DNA from: Pseudomonas sp. AL03
GTDB taxonomy: Bacteria > Pseudomonadota > Gammaproteobacteria > Pseudomonadales > Pseudomonadaceae
NCBI RefSeq assembly: GCF_029960815.1
Contig: NZ_JASBRE010000002.1
Coordinates: forward strand, 250,698 to 314,697
Direction of reading: 5' to 3'
Length of the DNA: 64,000 bases
This document shows, in pieces, positions 43,609-52,855 of the stretch. How positions within the stretch are numbered: position 1 is the stretch's first letter; each line of letters opens with the position of its first letter. Position numbers and translations under genes: made by a program. The notes beneath the pieces are model-generated. The model was not told the origin of the DNA. It saw only the letters and a program-made list of their open reading frames with translations, and ran no database searches.

Positions 43609-45025
43609 CTTGCCAGGCAGGCATTCGCTGTTCTGGAAGCTGGCCTGTTTGTTGGTGGCGTTCTGTCTGCTGATGATCTGGCTCAGTTGGTCCTGGGGCC
43701 GCTACATGGAACAGAAAAACCTGTTCCTGTCCAACGAGGCCCGGGACACGCTGACCCGCTACGCCGCCGAGGCCGAGCAGGCATGGAATAAGCGCCAGAG
43801 TGCAGACGTCGATGCCTGGTTGCAGAGTATCGGCCATCGCGAGTCGGCTTGGGTCGGTGTGATTGGCGGCGATTTGCAGTCATTGAGCAGTTACCCGCTG
43901 ACGGAAAAAGAAATCCAGCGCCTGACCTTTTTGCGCGGCCTGGACTGGCCGACAAGTCGCCACAGCAAAGGCCGACCGTGGCTGCGCGTGCCTTTTCCCA
44001 ACGATCCGTCCGCCGGCAGTCTGGTCATCGAACTGCCCCAGCGTTTTATGCCCGGCCGCTACCGGGTGTTCTGGCGGGTGATCACCAACGGCGTGATTCC
44101 CGGACTGTTCACCTTACTGTTGTGCGTCGGTCTGTATCGGTTGCTGGTCGTGCCGTTGAACAGTCTGCGAGAACAGGCCAATGCCTGGCGTGCCGACCAG
44201 TTGAGCGTGCGCCTGTCGAGCCAAACCACCAACCGCTCGGATGAGTTGGGTGAACTGGGGCAGGCCTTCGATCACATGTCCGAGCGCCTGCAAAGCACAG
44301 TGGCCCTGCAACAACAACTGCTGCGCGACCTGTCCCACGAATTGCGCACGCCACTGAGCCGTCTGCGGGTGGCCAGCGAAAGCGAGCAGGGGTTGACGCA
44401 GTTGCGTGAACGCATTGGTCGAGAGGTCGATGGCATGCAACGGCTGGTGGAGGACACCCTGCAACTGGCCTGGCTCGACACCGAGCGCGCACCATTGCCC
44501 GACGAAGCCATCCAGATCCAGGCGTTGTGGGAGATGCTTACGGAAAATGCCTGCTATGAAAGTGACTGGCCGGCGAGCCAGTTGCAGTGTGCGGTGGATG
44601 CGTCCTGCTGGGTGCGCGGCAATCTCAATACGTTGGCCCAGGCGCTGGAAAACACCCTGCGCAATGCCATTCGTCATTCACCGCAGGGCGGCGTTGTGCG
44701 TCTGGGTGGGCAGCGTGATGGCGATTTCTGGCATTTGTGGTTGGAGGATGAGGGCGGTGGGGTGGCAGAGACAGATCTTGAACGGATCTTCTGTCCGTTC
44801 ATTCGGCTCGACGGTTCGCGGCCGGGGGATGGTGGATTTGGCTTGGGGTTGAGCATTGCGAGGAATGCGGTGCAGCGGCAGGGCGGGAGTTTGTGGGCTG
44901 AGAACACTGAGACCGGGTTGCGGTTGAATATGCGGTTGGTGGCTGATATTGATGGTGTGAGTGATGACGCTATCGCGAGCAAGCTCGCTCCCACAGTGGA
45001 GGTGTGTCGGCCACAAATGGTGTGA
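43595..45025 (+). CDS. pirS: sensor histidine kinase PirS with REP-encoded C-terminus
   Basis: 476 residues from the ATG at 43595 (a GTG at 43586 is also possible), overlapping pirR by 14 bases. TM1 about 14-33 (LFWKLACLLVAFCLLMIWLS), periplasmic sensor about 35-160, TM2 about 165-185 (GVIPGLFTLLLCVGLYRLLV), HAMP, H in LRDLSHELRTPLSRLR, N box TLRNAIRHSP, G1 DEGGGVAE, G2 GDGGFGLGLSIARN. The last part (DDAIASKLAPTVEVCRPQMV) is encoded inside the REP at 44972-45064, so the original stop has been lost and the tail is foreign. No pirA receptor gene follows. Confidence 0.78.
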   Translation: MKWSDLPGRHSLFWKLACLLVAFCLLMIWLSWSWGRYMEQKNLFLSNEARDTLTRYAAEAEQAWNKRQSADVDAWLQSIGHRESAWVGVIGGDLQSLSSYPLTEKEIQRLTFLRGLDWPTSRHSKGRPWLRVPFPNDPSAGSLVIELPQRFMPGRYRVFWRVITNGVIPGLFTLLLCVGLYRLLVVPLNSLREQANAWRADQLSVRLSSQTTNRSDELGELGQAFDHMSERLQSTVALQQQLLRDLSHELRTPLSRLRVASESEQGLTQLRERIGREVDGMQRLVEDTLQLAWLDTERAPLPDEAIQIQALWEMLTENACYESDWPASQLQCAVDASCWVRGNLNTLAQALENTLRNAIRHSPQGGVVRLGGQRDGDFWHLWLEDEGGGVAETDLERIFCPFIRLDGSRPGDGGFGLGLSIARNAVQRQGGSLWAENTETGLRLNMRLVADIDGVSDDAIASKLAPTVEVCRPQMV

Positions 45026-45064
45026 TCACCCCGATCCCCATGTGGGAGCGAGCTTGCTTGCGAT
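44972..45064. repeat. REP pair overlapping the 3' end of pirS
   Basis: ATCGCGAGCAAGCTCGCTCC at the left and its near-perfect inverse (one mismatch in 24 bases) at 45041-45064. The pirS stop codon lies in the loop between the arms. Confidence 0.92.
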
Positions 45065-45089
45065 GAGGCCCTCCGGTCACCATCACGAA

Positions 45090-45320
45090 AAAGTCTCACC
45101 ACTGGTGAGACAATTCCCTGGTCGCACAACCTGATCATTTTTACCCAGAGCAAACTCCGTTCAAAGGCGCACATATCGGACTCAGCGTCACCCAATCGGC
45201 AATAGTGTCAGCGCTGCTGACACTATTGCCCTGGACCAAAAACCGTCAGAGAAAGTCGCCCCACTGGTGCGACAATTATCCTAGTCGCACAACTTGATCA
45301 TTTTTCAGCCAGAGTCAACG
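45090..45320. repeat. paired 70-bp direct repeats with palindromes around a 15-bp inverted repeat
   Basis: Units at 45090-45158 and 45252-45320 are about 75% identical, 162 bp apart. Each starts with a palindrome around CCACTGG (GTCTCACCACTGGTGAGAC at 45093-45111; GTCGCCCCACTGGTGCGAC at 45255-45273) and continues GACAATT...GTCGCACAAC.TGATCATTTTT. Midway lies a perfect 15-bp inverted repeat, 45198-45230, centred on GCT. There is no coding capacity. They may be operators, recombination sites or element ends. Confidence 0.8.
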
Positions 45321-45379
45321 CTCGGAAGAGCGTGAGTTCTTCCTGTGTATGTGCAGGAATTGTGTTCGAAGCGCGAGAT

Positions 45380-46423
45380 TTAACCACTCAATAACGCGTT
45401 GACTTCAATAATATCGGCTTCACTTAAGGCCCCGACTGTGGCCTTAAGCTGTAGCTGAGCCAGCAGGGTGTCATAACGTGCGCGAGATAACTGTTGAATG
45501 ATGTCACTCAATTTCCCTTGAGCCTCCAACACATCGATACCTACTCGCATTCCTACTTTGTAGCCGATGGTATTGGAGGCCAGTGCCGAATGTGCGGACG
45601 ACTTCGCAGCCTCAAGTGCATTAACCTGCGCCATTCCATCCACCACACCCGACCAAGCCTGTCTGGCTGCGAACACAGCAGCGCGGCGTGCATCCTCCAA
45701 TTCAAACTCGGTTTTTTCCTGCATTGCCATCGCTTGCCGAGTAGCAGAGCCAATTTTGCCCCCGCTATAAAGTGGTATGTTCAAACGCAGCCCGATACTA
45801 GATGAGTCGGTACGATTGATATTGGCATTCGGGTTTTGCTGCATGTTTTGACCGATTACCAGATCAACAGTCGGAAAATGTTCTGCTTTTCGGATATGTA
45901 CTTCGCTACCGGCGATATCTAGGAGTAGCTCTTGAGTTTGCACGCCAAGATTATCCCGCCGAGCCGCCGCTACCCATGTGGCAAGCTCAAATGGTTGCGG
46001 AGGTGAAAGAGCCACGCTGTCGTGGAAGCCTTTCAGTGCGCTGGGATTCTGCCCAGTGATTCGAACTAAAGCGAATTGAGCTAGATCAAGATCACTGCTA
46101 GCTTTGATAAACTGCGCCGTACTTCGATCAAAACTGGCTTGAGCCTCATGTACATCGATAATGCTGACGTTGCCAATTTCAAACATTTTTTTGGCGCTCG
46201 CCAATTGCTCTGTATCCACGGTGCGCAGATCTCGAACCGCCTCAAGTACGTCAGTTGCATTTAGGATCTCAAAGTAGGCTTGAACAACACGCAGCAGCAA
46301 GTCCTGCTCCGCGCGTTCGAACTCAATTTGCGCGTGCACACGATGAAGCTCTCCCTGCTGAAACTGCATCCAATTCTGCCAACGAAAGACTGGCTGTATT
46401 AGCTGTATGCCGTAACTACGATT
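45380..46423 (-). pseudogene. TolC-family outer-membrane secretion protein, N-terminus missing
   Basis: An open frame of 329 codons follows the internal ATG at 46369, but recognisable TolC sequence extends upstream to 46423 (NRSYGIQLIQPVFRWQNW), with no start codon there. About 100 N-terminal residues, including the signal peptide and first strands, are absent. The remainder is typical: YFEILNATDVLEAVRDLRTV, then SIIDVHEAQASFDRSTAQF, LNIPLYSGGKIGSATRQA and AQLQLKATVGALSEADI. TolC proteins form the outer-membrane exit of type I secretion; the missing signal peptide makes this copy non-functional. It lies directly downstream of the microcin-like remnant (46444-46653), and codon usage is visibly less GC-rich than in its neighbours, which suggests a transferred locus. 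Confidence 0.85.
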
Positions 46424-46443
46424 TTGTCTTTTGTGTTGAAGGA

Positions 46444-46653
46444 TTAGTGGTAATTTGTCCCTGCTGTGAAAGCATTTTGAACCTGGCCGCCTAGCATTCC
46501 GCTGTAGTAACCAATATGGGCGCCAACAGCGGTTGATGCTGCTATTTGACCCGCTCCTAAACCTGCTGGTCCCAAGATAAATCCTCCGACTGCGCCGGTC
46601 GCGATAGCTCCGACAAGTCCTTCAGCACGCCTGCCCCCGATAGAAATCCGACC
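46444..46653 (-). pseudogene. remnant of a class II microcin-like peptide gene
   Basis: A 69-codon open stretch ending at TAA (46444-46446), with no start codon; in frame a stop lies just upstream. It encodes GRISIGG, then RRAEGLVGAIATGAVGGF, ILGPAGLGAGQIAASTAVGA and HIGYYSGMLGGQVQNAFTAG, ending TNYH. The Gly-Gly at residues 6-7 resembles a double-glycine leader cleavage site (as in ColV-type VSGG), followed by a Gly/Ala-rich hydrophobic peptide with GxxxG spacing, typical of membrane-active bacteriocins. Placement ahead of a TolC gene fits a type I secreted microcin operon. The leader N-terminus and the exporter genes are absent, so it is decayed here. Identity rests on composition and context only. 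Confidence 0.6.
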
Positions 46654-46752
46654 TTATTCCCATAAACCATAAGCACCGCACTTTGCGTGATATGGCCTGC
46701 CGACGTTTGCCGGTATGATAGGCGCCCCCGCAGTCTGGATTGCGAATACGCC

Positions 46753-47655
46753 ATGACCTTGCAGTACCCAACCATCGCCGATTGCGTCGGCAACACCCCG
46801 CTGGTCCGTTTGCAGCGCCTGCCTGGCGCCACCAGCAATACCCTTTTGCTCAAGCTCGAAGGGAATAACCCGGCGGGTTCGGTCAAGGACCGGCCGGCGT
46901 TGTCGATGATCACTCGCGCCGAGTTGCGCGGGCAGATCCACGCCGGCGATACGCTGATCGAAGCGACCTCGGGTAACACCGGGATTGCGCTGGCGATGGC
47001 CGCCGCGATCAAGGGTTACAAGATGATCCTGATCATGCCGGACAACTCCAGCGCCGAACGTAAAGCCGCCATGACGGCTTATGGCGCCGAGCTGATTCTG
47101 GTCACTCAGGAAGAGGGCATGGAAGGCGCCCGCGACCTCGCCCAGCGAATGGAAGCGGAAGGCCGCGGCAAGGTGCTGGATCAGTTCGCCAACGGCGACA
47201 ACCCCGAAGCGCACTACACCACCACCGGCCCGGAAATCTGGCGTCAGACCGAAGGTACTATCACGCATTTCGTCAGTTCGATGGGCACCACCGGCACCAT
47301 TATGGGCGTCTCGCGCTACTTGAAAGAGCAGAACGAGAGCGTGCAGATCATCGGTCTGCAACCGATGGAAGGCTCGGCGATTCCAGGCATCCGTCGCTGG
47401 CCGCAGGAATACCTGCCGAAGATCTACCAGGCCGAGCGCGTGGACCGGATCGTCGACATGGCGCAAAGCGAAGCCGAAGACGTGACCCGTCGCCTGGCCC
47501 GCGAAGAAGGCATCTTCTGCGGCGTGTCCTCGGGCGGTGCCGTGGCAGCCATGCTGCGCCTGTCCCAGGAAGTTGAAAACGCGGTGATCGTCGCGATCAT
47601 CTGCGACCGAGGCGACCGTTATTTGTCGACCGGCATTTTCGACGCGCCCAACTGA
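46753..47655 (+). CDS. cysM: cysteine synthase B
   Basis: 300 residues, PLP enzyme making cysteine (or S-sulfocysteine) from O-acetylserine. Signatures: [17 protein letters not shown] lysine in [16 protein letters not shown] (about K42), substrate loop [16 protein letters not shown], phosphate-binding [16 protein letters not shown] and [12 protein letters not shown]. CysM is distinguished from CysK by its shorter length and the motif [16 protein letters not shown]. The ATG at 46753 starts the usual N-terminus. It overlaps rlmD by one base (TGATG). The remnant island ends about 100 bases upstream. Confidence 0.95.
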   Translation: MTLQYPTIADCVGNTPLVRLQRLPGATSNTLLLKLEGNNPAGSVKDRPALSMITRAELRGQIHAGDTLIEATSGNTGIALAMAAAIKGYKMILIMPDNSSAERKAAMTAYGAELILVTQEEGMEGARDLAQRMEAEGRGKVLDQFANGDNPEAHYTTTGPEIWRQTEGTITHFVSSMGTTGTIMGVSRYLKEQNESVQIIGLQPMEGSAIPGIRRWPQEYLPKIYQAERVDRIVDMAQSEAEDVTRRLAREEGIFCGVSSGGAVAAMLRLSQEVENAVIVAIICDRGDRYLSTGIFDAPN

Positions 47656-49007
47656 TGGCCAAGCAAGAGAGAGGCCTGCGCTTCCAACCCACGGGCGGCA
47701 GCAAGGCCCCGCAAATCCCGACGGGTAAAAAGCAGCGTTTGAGCATCGAGCGTCTGGCCAATGACGGTCGCGGTATCGCTTTTTTTGAAGGTCGCACCTG
47801 GTTCGTCATCGGCGCATTGGCCGGTGAAGAAGTCGAAGCACGTGTGTTGGGCGCCCACGGCAAAGTGGTCGAGGCGCGCACCGAGCGCGTCTTCCTGGCC
47901 AGCGAACTGCGCCGCCCGGCACCGTGCCCGCATGCCGGTCGCTGTGGTGGTTGCAGCGTGCAACATCTGCCGCACAACGAACAACTCGCCCTGAAACAGC
48001 GCATGCTCGCCGAGCAGTTGTCGAAGGTTGCCGGTGTCGTACCCGAAGAATGGGCCGCGCCGTTGAGCGGTCCGGAATTCGGTTACCGTCGTCGCGCCCG
48101 AGTGGCGGTGCGCTGGGACATGAAAGCGAAAAAACTCGAAGTCGGTTTCCGCGCGGCAGGCAGTCAGGACATCGTTGCGATCAACGAATGCACGGTGCTG
48201 GTCCAGCCCTTGCAGCCGATCATGACCCGCTTGCCGGAAATGTTGCGGCGCTTGAGCAAACCTCAAACGCTGGGGCATGTGGAATTATTTGCCGGATCAA
48301 AGCTGGCCGTTTTGCTGCGGCACATGGCGCCGCTGTCCGACGCCGACATGACGATCCTCAAGGATTTCTGCGCCTTCCATGAAGCCCAACTGTGGCTGCA
48401 CGGTGACGGCGAACCGCAACCGGTCGAGGCTGGCCAGGCGCTGGGTTATCGACTTGAACAGTGGGACTTGAACCTGGCCTGGCGGCCGGGGGATTTCATT
48501 CAAGTCAACGCCGGGGTCAACGAAGCGATGGTCGCCCAGGCGCTGGACTGGCTCAAGCCTGTGTCGGATGAGCGGGTTCTGGATCTTTTTTGTGGTTTGG
48601 GTAACTTTGCACTGCCGCTGGCCAAGGCCGTTCGTGAAGTGGTGGCGGTGGAAGGTGTGCAGGCGATGGTCGAGCGTGCCGCTGCAAACGCTGCTAGCAA
48701 TAATCTGAATAACGTAAAGTTTTTTCAGGCCGATTTATCCCAGCCTTTGACCGATGCCGAATGGGCGCGCGAAGGCTTTTGTGCGGTACTCTTGGACCCA
48801 CCACGTGACGGTGCTTTCGAGGTTGTGCGCAAGCTGTCCTCCCTGGGCGCCAAGCGGTTGGTGTACGTGTCGTGCAACCCGGCAACGCTGGCGCGCGATA
48901 CGGTCGAATTGATCAAGCAGGGCTACCGGTTAAAACGTGCCGGGATTCTCGATATGTTTCCTCAGACGGCACATGTCGAGGCCATGGCGTTATTTGAAGC
49001 GAGCTAG
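47655..49007 (+). CDS. rlmD: 23S rRNA m5U1939 methyltransferase RlmD
   Basis: 450 residues. A TRAM domain (about 25-85, [20 protein letters not shown]), the iron-sulfur cysteines [15 protein letters not shown] (about 92-106) plus C in INECTVLV, then the Rossmann SAM domain: [32 protein letters not shown] and [13 protein letters not shown], with the catalytic cysteine in [13 protein letters not shown]. It methylates U1939 of 23S rRNA. The order cysM-rlmD-relA-mazG is the standard Pseudomonas arrangement. Confidence 0.96.
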   Translation: MAKQERGLRFQPTGGSKAPQIPTGKKQRLSIERLANDGRGIAFFEGRTWFVIGALAGEEVEARVLGAHGKVVEARTERVFLASELRRPAPCPHAGRCGGCSVQHLPHNEQLALKQRMLAEQLSKVAGVVPEEWAAPLSGPEFGYRRRARVAVRWDMKAKKLEVGFRAAGSQDIVAINECTVLVQPLQPIMTRLPEMLRRLSKPQTLGHVELFAGSKLAVLLRHMAPLSDADMTILKDFCAFHEAQLWLHGDGEPQPVEAGQALGYRLEQWDLNLAWRPGDFIQVNAGVNEAMVAQALDWLKPVSDERVLDLFCGLGNFALPLAKAVREVVAVEGVQAMVERAAANAASNNLNNVKFFQADLSQPLTDAEWAREGFCAVLLDPPRDGAFEVVRKLSSLGAKRLVYVSCNPATLARDTVELIKQGYRLKRAGILDMFPQTAHVEAMALFEAS

Positions 49008-49131
49008 GACGGCTCGTCTGGTCCGACTGGCCCGCCCGTGCCGCGCTCGCATTAGCCCCGCGAGCGTTCACGGGTAACGAAAGGTCAGCGATTTGACGCA
49101 TTGAATCTGCGTCGTAGGGAAGGTAAGCAAG

Positions 49132-51375
49132 ATGGTACAGGTGAGAGCACACCAGCCGATCAACACCGACGGCAGTATCAATCTCGAGGCTTGGCTCGAT
49201 CACGCGGTCAGTGTCGATCCGGCACTGGATCGCGAAGCCTTGAAGGAAGCGTGCGAGTTCGCTCGTGCGTCTGAACAACAGGCCAATGCGGCGAAAAATC
49301 TATGGTCCGAAGGGACCTCGAGTTTCCGCACAGGCCTTGAGATCGCCGAAATTCTCGCCGACCTCAAACTCGATCAGGATTCGTTGGTTGCCGCGATCCT
49401 GTATCGCGGCGTGCGCGAAGGCCAGATTGAGTTGCCGGCGATCAGCCAGCGGTTCGGTCCGGTGGTCGCCAAACTCATCGACGGCGTGTTGCGCATGGCG
49501 GCGATCAGTGCCAGCCTCAGCCCCCGTCAATCCCTGGTGCTGGGCACTCAGGGCCAGGTCGAAAACCTGCGCAAGATGCTGGTCGCCATGGTCGACGACG
49601 TTCGCGTTGCGCTGATCAAACTGGCCGAACGCACCTGCGCGATCCGTGCGGTGAAAACCGCCGATGACGAAAAACGCAACCGCGTCGCCCGCGAAGTTTT
49701 CGATATCTACGCGCCTTTGGCTCACCGTCTCGGTATCGGTCACATCAAGTGGGAGCTGGAGGACTTGTCCTTCCGTTACCTTGAGCCCGACCAGTACAAG
49801 CAGATTGCCAAGTTGCTTCATGAACGGCGCCTGGATCGCGAGCGCTTCATCGCCGACGTGATGAGCCAGCTGAAGAATGAGCTGACCGCCACCGGCGTCG
49901 ATGCCGACATCAGCGGCCGGGCCAAACACATCTATTCGATCTGGCGCAAAATGCAGCGCAAGGGTCTGGAATTCAGCCAGATCTACGACGTGCGTGCCGT
50001 TCGCGTGCTGGTGCCGGAGATGCGCGATTGCTACACCGCGCTCGGTATCGTCCACACCCTGTGGCGGCACATCCCGAAAGAATTCGACGACTACATCGCC
50101 AACCCGAAAGAGAACGGCTACCGCTCGCTGCACACTGCGGTGATCGGCCCCGAGGGCAAGGTGCTGGAAGTGCAGATCCGCACCCACGCCATGCACGAAG
50201 AAGCCGAGCTGGGCGTTTGTGCGCACTGGCGCTACAAGGGCACCGACGTCAAATCCGGTTCCAATCACTACGAAGAGAAAATCTCCTGGCTGCGTCAGGT
50301 CCTCGAGTGGCACGAAGAGCTCGGCGACATCGGCGGCCTGGCGGAACAGTTGCGGGTCGATATCGAGCCGGACCGGGTCTACATCTTCACCCCGGACGGT
50401 CACGCCATCGACTTGCCGAAGGGCTCGACGCCGCTGGACTTTGCCTACCGCGTGCACACCGAAATCGGTCACAACTGCCGCGGCGCGAAGATCAACGGGC
50501 GCATCGTGCCGCTCAACTACAGCCTGCAAACGGGTGAGCAGGTCGAAATCATCACCAGCAAGCACGGCACCCCGAGCCGCGACTGGCTGAACTCGAATCT
50601 GGGTTACATCACCACCTCGCGGGCACGGGCGAAGATCGTTCACTGGTTCAAATTGCAGGCGCGCGATCAGAACGTCGCGGCCGGCAAAACCTTGCTCGAG
50701 CGCGAACTCAATCGCCTCGGTCTGCCAGCGGTGGATTTCGACAAGCTGGCCGAAAAGGCCAACATGAAAACCGCCGAGGACATGTTCGCCGCCCTCGGTG
50801 CCGGCGATTTGCGCCTGGCACAACTGGTCAATCTGGCGCAGCAACTGGTCGAACCGGAACGCGGCAACGAGCAACTGGAACTGATCCCGCGCAAGGCCAC
50901 CGGCTACAAACCGGGCAAGCGCGGCGATATCCAGATCCAGGGCGTCGGCAACCTGATGACCCAGATGGCCGGCTGCTGCCAGCCGCTGCCGGGGGATGCG
51001 ATCGTCGGTTACATCACCCAGGGCCGTGGTGTGAGCATTCACCGTCAGGACTGCGCCTCGGTGCTGCAACTGGGCGGGCGCGAGCCCGAGCGGATCATCC
51101 AGGTCAGCTGGGGCCCAGTGCCGGTGCTCACCTATCCGGTGGACATCATCATCCGTGCCTACGACCGGTCCGGTTTGCTGCGTGACGTCTCGCAAGTGCT
51201 GCTCAACGAGCGGATCAACGTGCTGGCGGTGAACACCCGCTCGAACAAAGAGGACAACACCGCGTTGATGTCCCTGACCATCGAGATTCCGGGCCTGGAT
51301 GCACTGGGGCGGTTGCTGGGGCGGATTTCCCAGTTGCCGAACATTATCGAAACCCGCCGTAACCGGACGCCGTGA
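49132..51375 (+). CDS. relA: GTP pyrophosphokinase RelA
   Basis: 747 residues, stringent-response (p)ppGpp synthetase bound to ribosomes. The N-terminal pseudo-hydrolase domain lacks the HDxxED catalytic pair (LVAAILYRGVREGQIELPAI), as in monofunctional RelA. The synthetase domain (about 245-390) has SGRAKHIYSIWRKMQRKG, YDVRAVRVLVPEMRDCYTAL, PKENGYRSLHTAV and EVQIRTHAMHEEAELGVCAHWRYK. TGS about 410-470 (VYIFTPDGHAIDLPKGSTPL), the ribosome-interaction region, CC/ZFD (AGCCQPLPGD) and a C-terminal ACT domain follow. 124 bases separate it from rlmD. mazG overlaps its end. Confidence 0.97.
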   Translation: MVQVRAHQPINTDGSINLEAWLDHAVSVDPALDREALKEACEFARASEQQANAAKNLWSEGTSSFRTGLEIAEILADLKLDQDSLVAAILYRGVREGQIELPAISQRFGPVVAKLIDGVLRMAAISASLSPRQSLVLGTQGQVENLRKMLVAMVDDVRVALIKLAERTCAIRAVKTADDEKRNRVAREVFDIYAPLAHRLGIGHIKWELEDLSFRYLEPDQYKQIAKLLHERRLDRERFIADVMSQLKNELTATGVDADISGRAKHIYSIWRKMQRKGLEFSQIYDVRAVRVLVPEMRDCYTALGIVHTLWRHIPKEFDDYIANPKENGYRSLHTAVIGPEGKVLEVQIRTHAMHEEAELGVCAHWRYKGTDVKSGSNHYEEKISWLRQVLEWHEELGDIGGLAEQLRVDIEPDRVYIFTPDGHAIDLPKGSTPLDFAYRVHTEIGHNCRGAKINGRIVPLNYSLQTGEQVEIITSKHGTPSRDWLNSNLGYITTSRARAKIVHWFKLQARDQNVAAGKTLLERELNRLGLPAVDFDKLAEKANMKTAEDMFAALGAGDLRLAQLVNLAQQLVEPERGNEQLELIPRKATGYKPGKRGDIQIQGVGNLMTQMAGCCQPLPGDAIVGYITQGRGVSIHRQDCASVLQLGGREPERIIQVSWGPVPVLTYPVDIIIRAYDRSGLLRDVSQVLLNERINVLAVNTRSNKEDNTALMSLTIEIPGLDALGRLLGRISQLPNIIETRRNRTP

Positions 51376-52214
51376 AACCGATGTACAGCCTTGAAGACTT
51401 GCTGCACCTGATGAGCCGTCTGCGCGACCCGCAGTTCGGCTGCCCGTGGGACATCAAGCAAACCTACGAAACCATCGTCCCGCACACCCTTGAGGAAGCC
51501 TACGAAGTCGCCGACGCCATCGAGCGCGGTGACTTCGATCACTTGCAGGGTGAGTTGGGCGATTTACTGTTTCAGGTGGTTTATTACAGCCAGTTGGCCC
51601 GGGAAGAAGGGCGCTTCGAATTCGCCGGCGTCATCGACAGCATCACCCGCAAGTTGATCCGTCGTCATCCTCACGTGTTTCCTACCGGTGATCTGTACGC
51701 GCCGCTGGATGTTCCGCGGTTGAGTGAAGAGCAGGTCAAGCAACGCTGGGAAGAGATCAAGGCTGAAGAACGTGCCGAGAAATCATCCGCGCCTGAACAA
51801 CTGTCCTTGCTCGATGACGTACCCGCCGCATTGCCGGCGTTGTCCCGTTCCGCGAAGTTGCAGAAGCGTGCAGGGCAGGTCGGTTTCGACTGGCCGGACG
51901 CCTTGCCGGTGCTGGATAAAGTCCGCGAAGAGCTTGATGAAGTACTCGAAGCCATGGCCGACAATGACTCGGCAGCGATTGCCGATGAAGTCGGTGATCT
52001 GTTGTTTTCCGTAGTCAATCTGGCGCGTCATCTCAAGGTCGATCCGGAAACTGCACTGCGTGGCGCCAACAGCAAGTTCGAAAGACGCTTCCGTTTTATC
52101 GAACAGGCATTGCGCGATACCCACCGTCCCATAGAAGATTGCACCCTCGAAGAGTTGGACGCCTTGTGGGGCGAAGCCAAACGTCAGGAAAAGAATTTGC
52201 CCAGCTGCGGTTGA
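51372..52214 (+). CDS. mazG: nucleoside triphosphate pyrophosphohydrolase MazG
   Basis: 280 residues counted from the GTG at 51372 that overlaps the relA stop; an in-frame ATG at 51381 (MYSLEDLLHLM) is an equally good start. Two MazG domains in tandem: about 5-110 with CPWDIKQTYETIVPHTLEEAYEVADAI and GELGDLLFQVVYYSQLAREEG, and about 165-270 with KVREELDEVLEAM and IADEVGDLLFSVVNLARHL; the EExxD metal motifs are in both. It hydrolyses dNTPs and NTPs, and in E. coli lowers ppGpp effects under starvation, which fits its place behind relA. Confidence 0.95.
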   Translation: MKPMYSLEDLLHLMSRLRDPQFGCPWDIKQTYETIVPHTLEEAYEVADAIERGDFDHLQGELGDLLFQVVYYSQLAREEGRFEFAGVIDSITRKLIRRHPHVFPTGDLYAPLDVPRLSEEQVKQRWEEIKAEERAEKSSAPEQLSLLDDVPAALPALSRSAKLQKRAGQVGFDWPDALPVLDKVREELDEVLEAMADNDSAAIADEVGDLLFSVVNLARHLKVDPETALRGANSKFERRFRFIEQALRDTHRPIEDCTLEELDALWGEAKRQEKNLPSCG

Positions 52215-52242
52215 GCAGTTGCCTAAGTGAGTAATAAGCACC

Positions 52243-52785
52243 ATGAGCATTTCCCTTCGCGACCAGTTGCTCAAAGCAGGGCTGGTCAACCAGAAGCAGG
52301 CCAAACAGGTCGGCAAAGAGAAGCAGAAGCAGCAGCGTCTGGCCCACAAAGGTCAGATCGAACTTGATGACTCCCAGCAGCGTGCCGCCCAGGAAGCCAT
52401 GGCCGAGAAGGTCAAGCGCGACCAGGAGCTGAACCGTCAGCAGCAGGAGAAGGCAGAAGCCAAGGCCCGCGCCGCCCAGGTCAAGCAATTAATCGAAGTC
52501 TCGCGTCTGCCGAAGCTGACGACCGAGGATTACTACAACTTCGTTGACGACAAGAAGGTCAAGCGGATCTCCGTTAACACGCTGATGCGCAACAAGCTCA
52601 GCAGCGGTTCGCTGGCGATCGTGCACCATGCCGGCGGCTACGAAGTGATACCGCGTGAAGCGGCCCTGAAGATACAGGAGCGCGATCCACAGCGGATCGT
52701 GCAGCTGAACGTCAAGACCGAAGAAGTCGCTACCGAGGACGATCCGTACGCGGCCTATCAGATCCCTGACGATCTGATGTGGTGA
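52243..52785 (+). CDS. DUF2058 family protein
   Basis: 180 residues. The N-terminal two thirds is a highly charged helix (LRDQLLKAGLVNQKQAKQVG, KEKQKQQRLAHKGQ, about 5-90) that is probably a coiled coil, followed by the conserved globular end: TTEDYYNFVDDKKVKRISVN, LSSGSLAIVHHAGGYEVIPR, ALKIQERDP. Members (YaiL in E. coli) are called nucleoprotein or polysome-associated; the function is not settled. It ends the cysM-rlmD-relA-mazG run and has a strong terminator. Confidence 0.9.
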   Translation: MSISLRDQLLKAGLVNQKQAKQVGKEKQKQQRLAHKGQIELDDSQQRAAQEAMAEKVKRDQELNRQQQEKAEAKARAAQVKQLIEVSRLPKLTTEDYYNFVDDKKVKRISVNTLMRNKLSSGSLAIVHHAGGYEVIPREAALKIQERDPQRIVQLNVKTEEVATEDDPYAAYQIPDDLMW

Positions 52786-52804
52786 GCCGTTAAAGGCTGC
52801 AACA

Positions 52805-52841
52805 ACGACAAACCCCGCTTATGGCGGGGTTTGTCGTTTTC
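52805..52841 (+). terminator. rho-independent terminator after DUF2058 gene
   Basis: ACGACAAACCCCGC, loop TTATG, GCGGGGTTTGTCGT, T-tract. Fourteen base pairs; also usable in reverse for the gene at 52856-53044. Confidence 0.93.
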
Positions 52842-52855
52842 AATGCTGTCATTGC

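Noticed and set aside
49300-51195. 631-codon minus-strand open frame opposite relA
   Set aside because: Antisense shadow of a core gene; composition is rich in His, Gln, Asp and Val, typical of reverse-frame artefacts.
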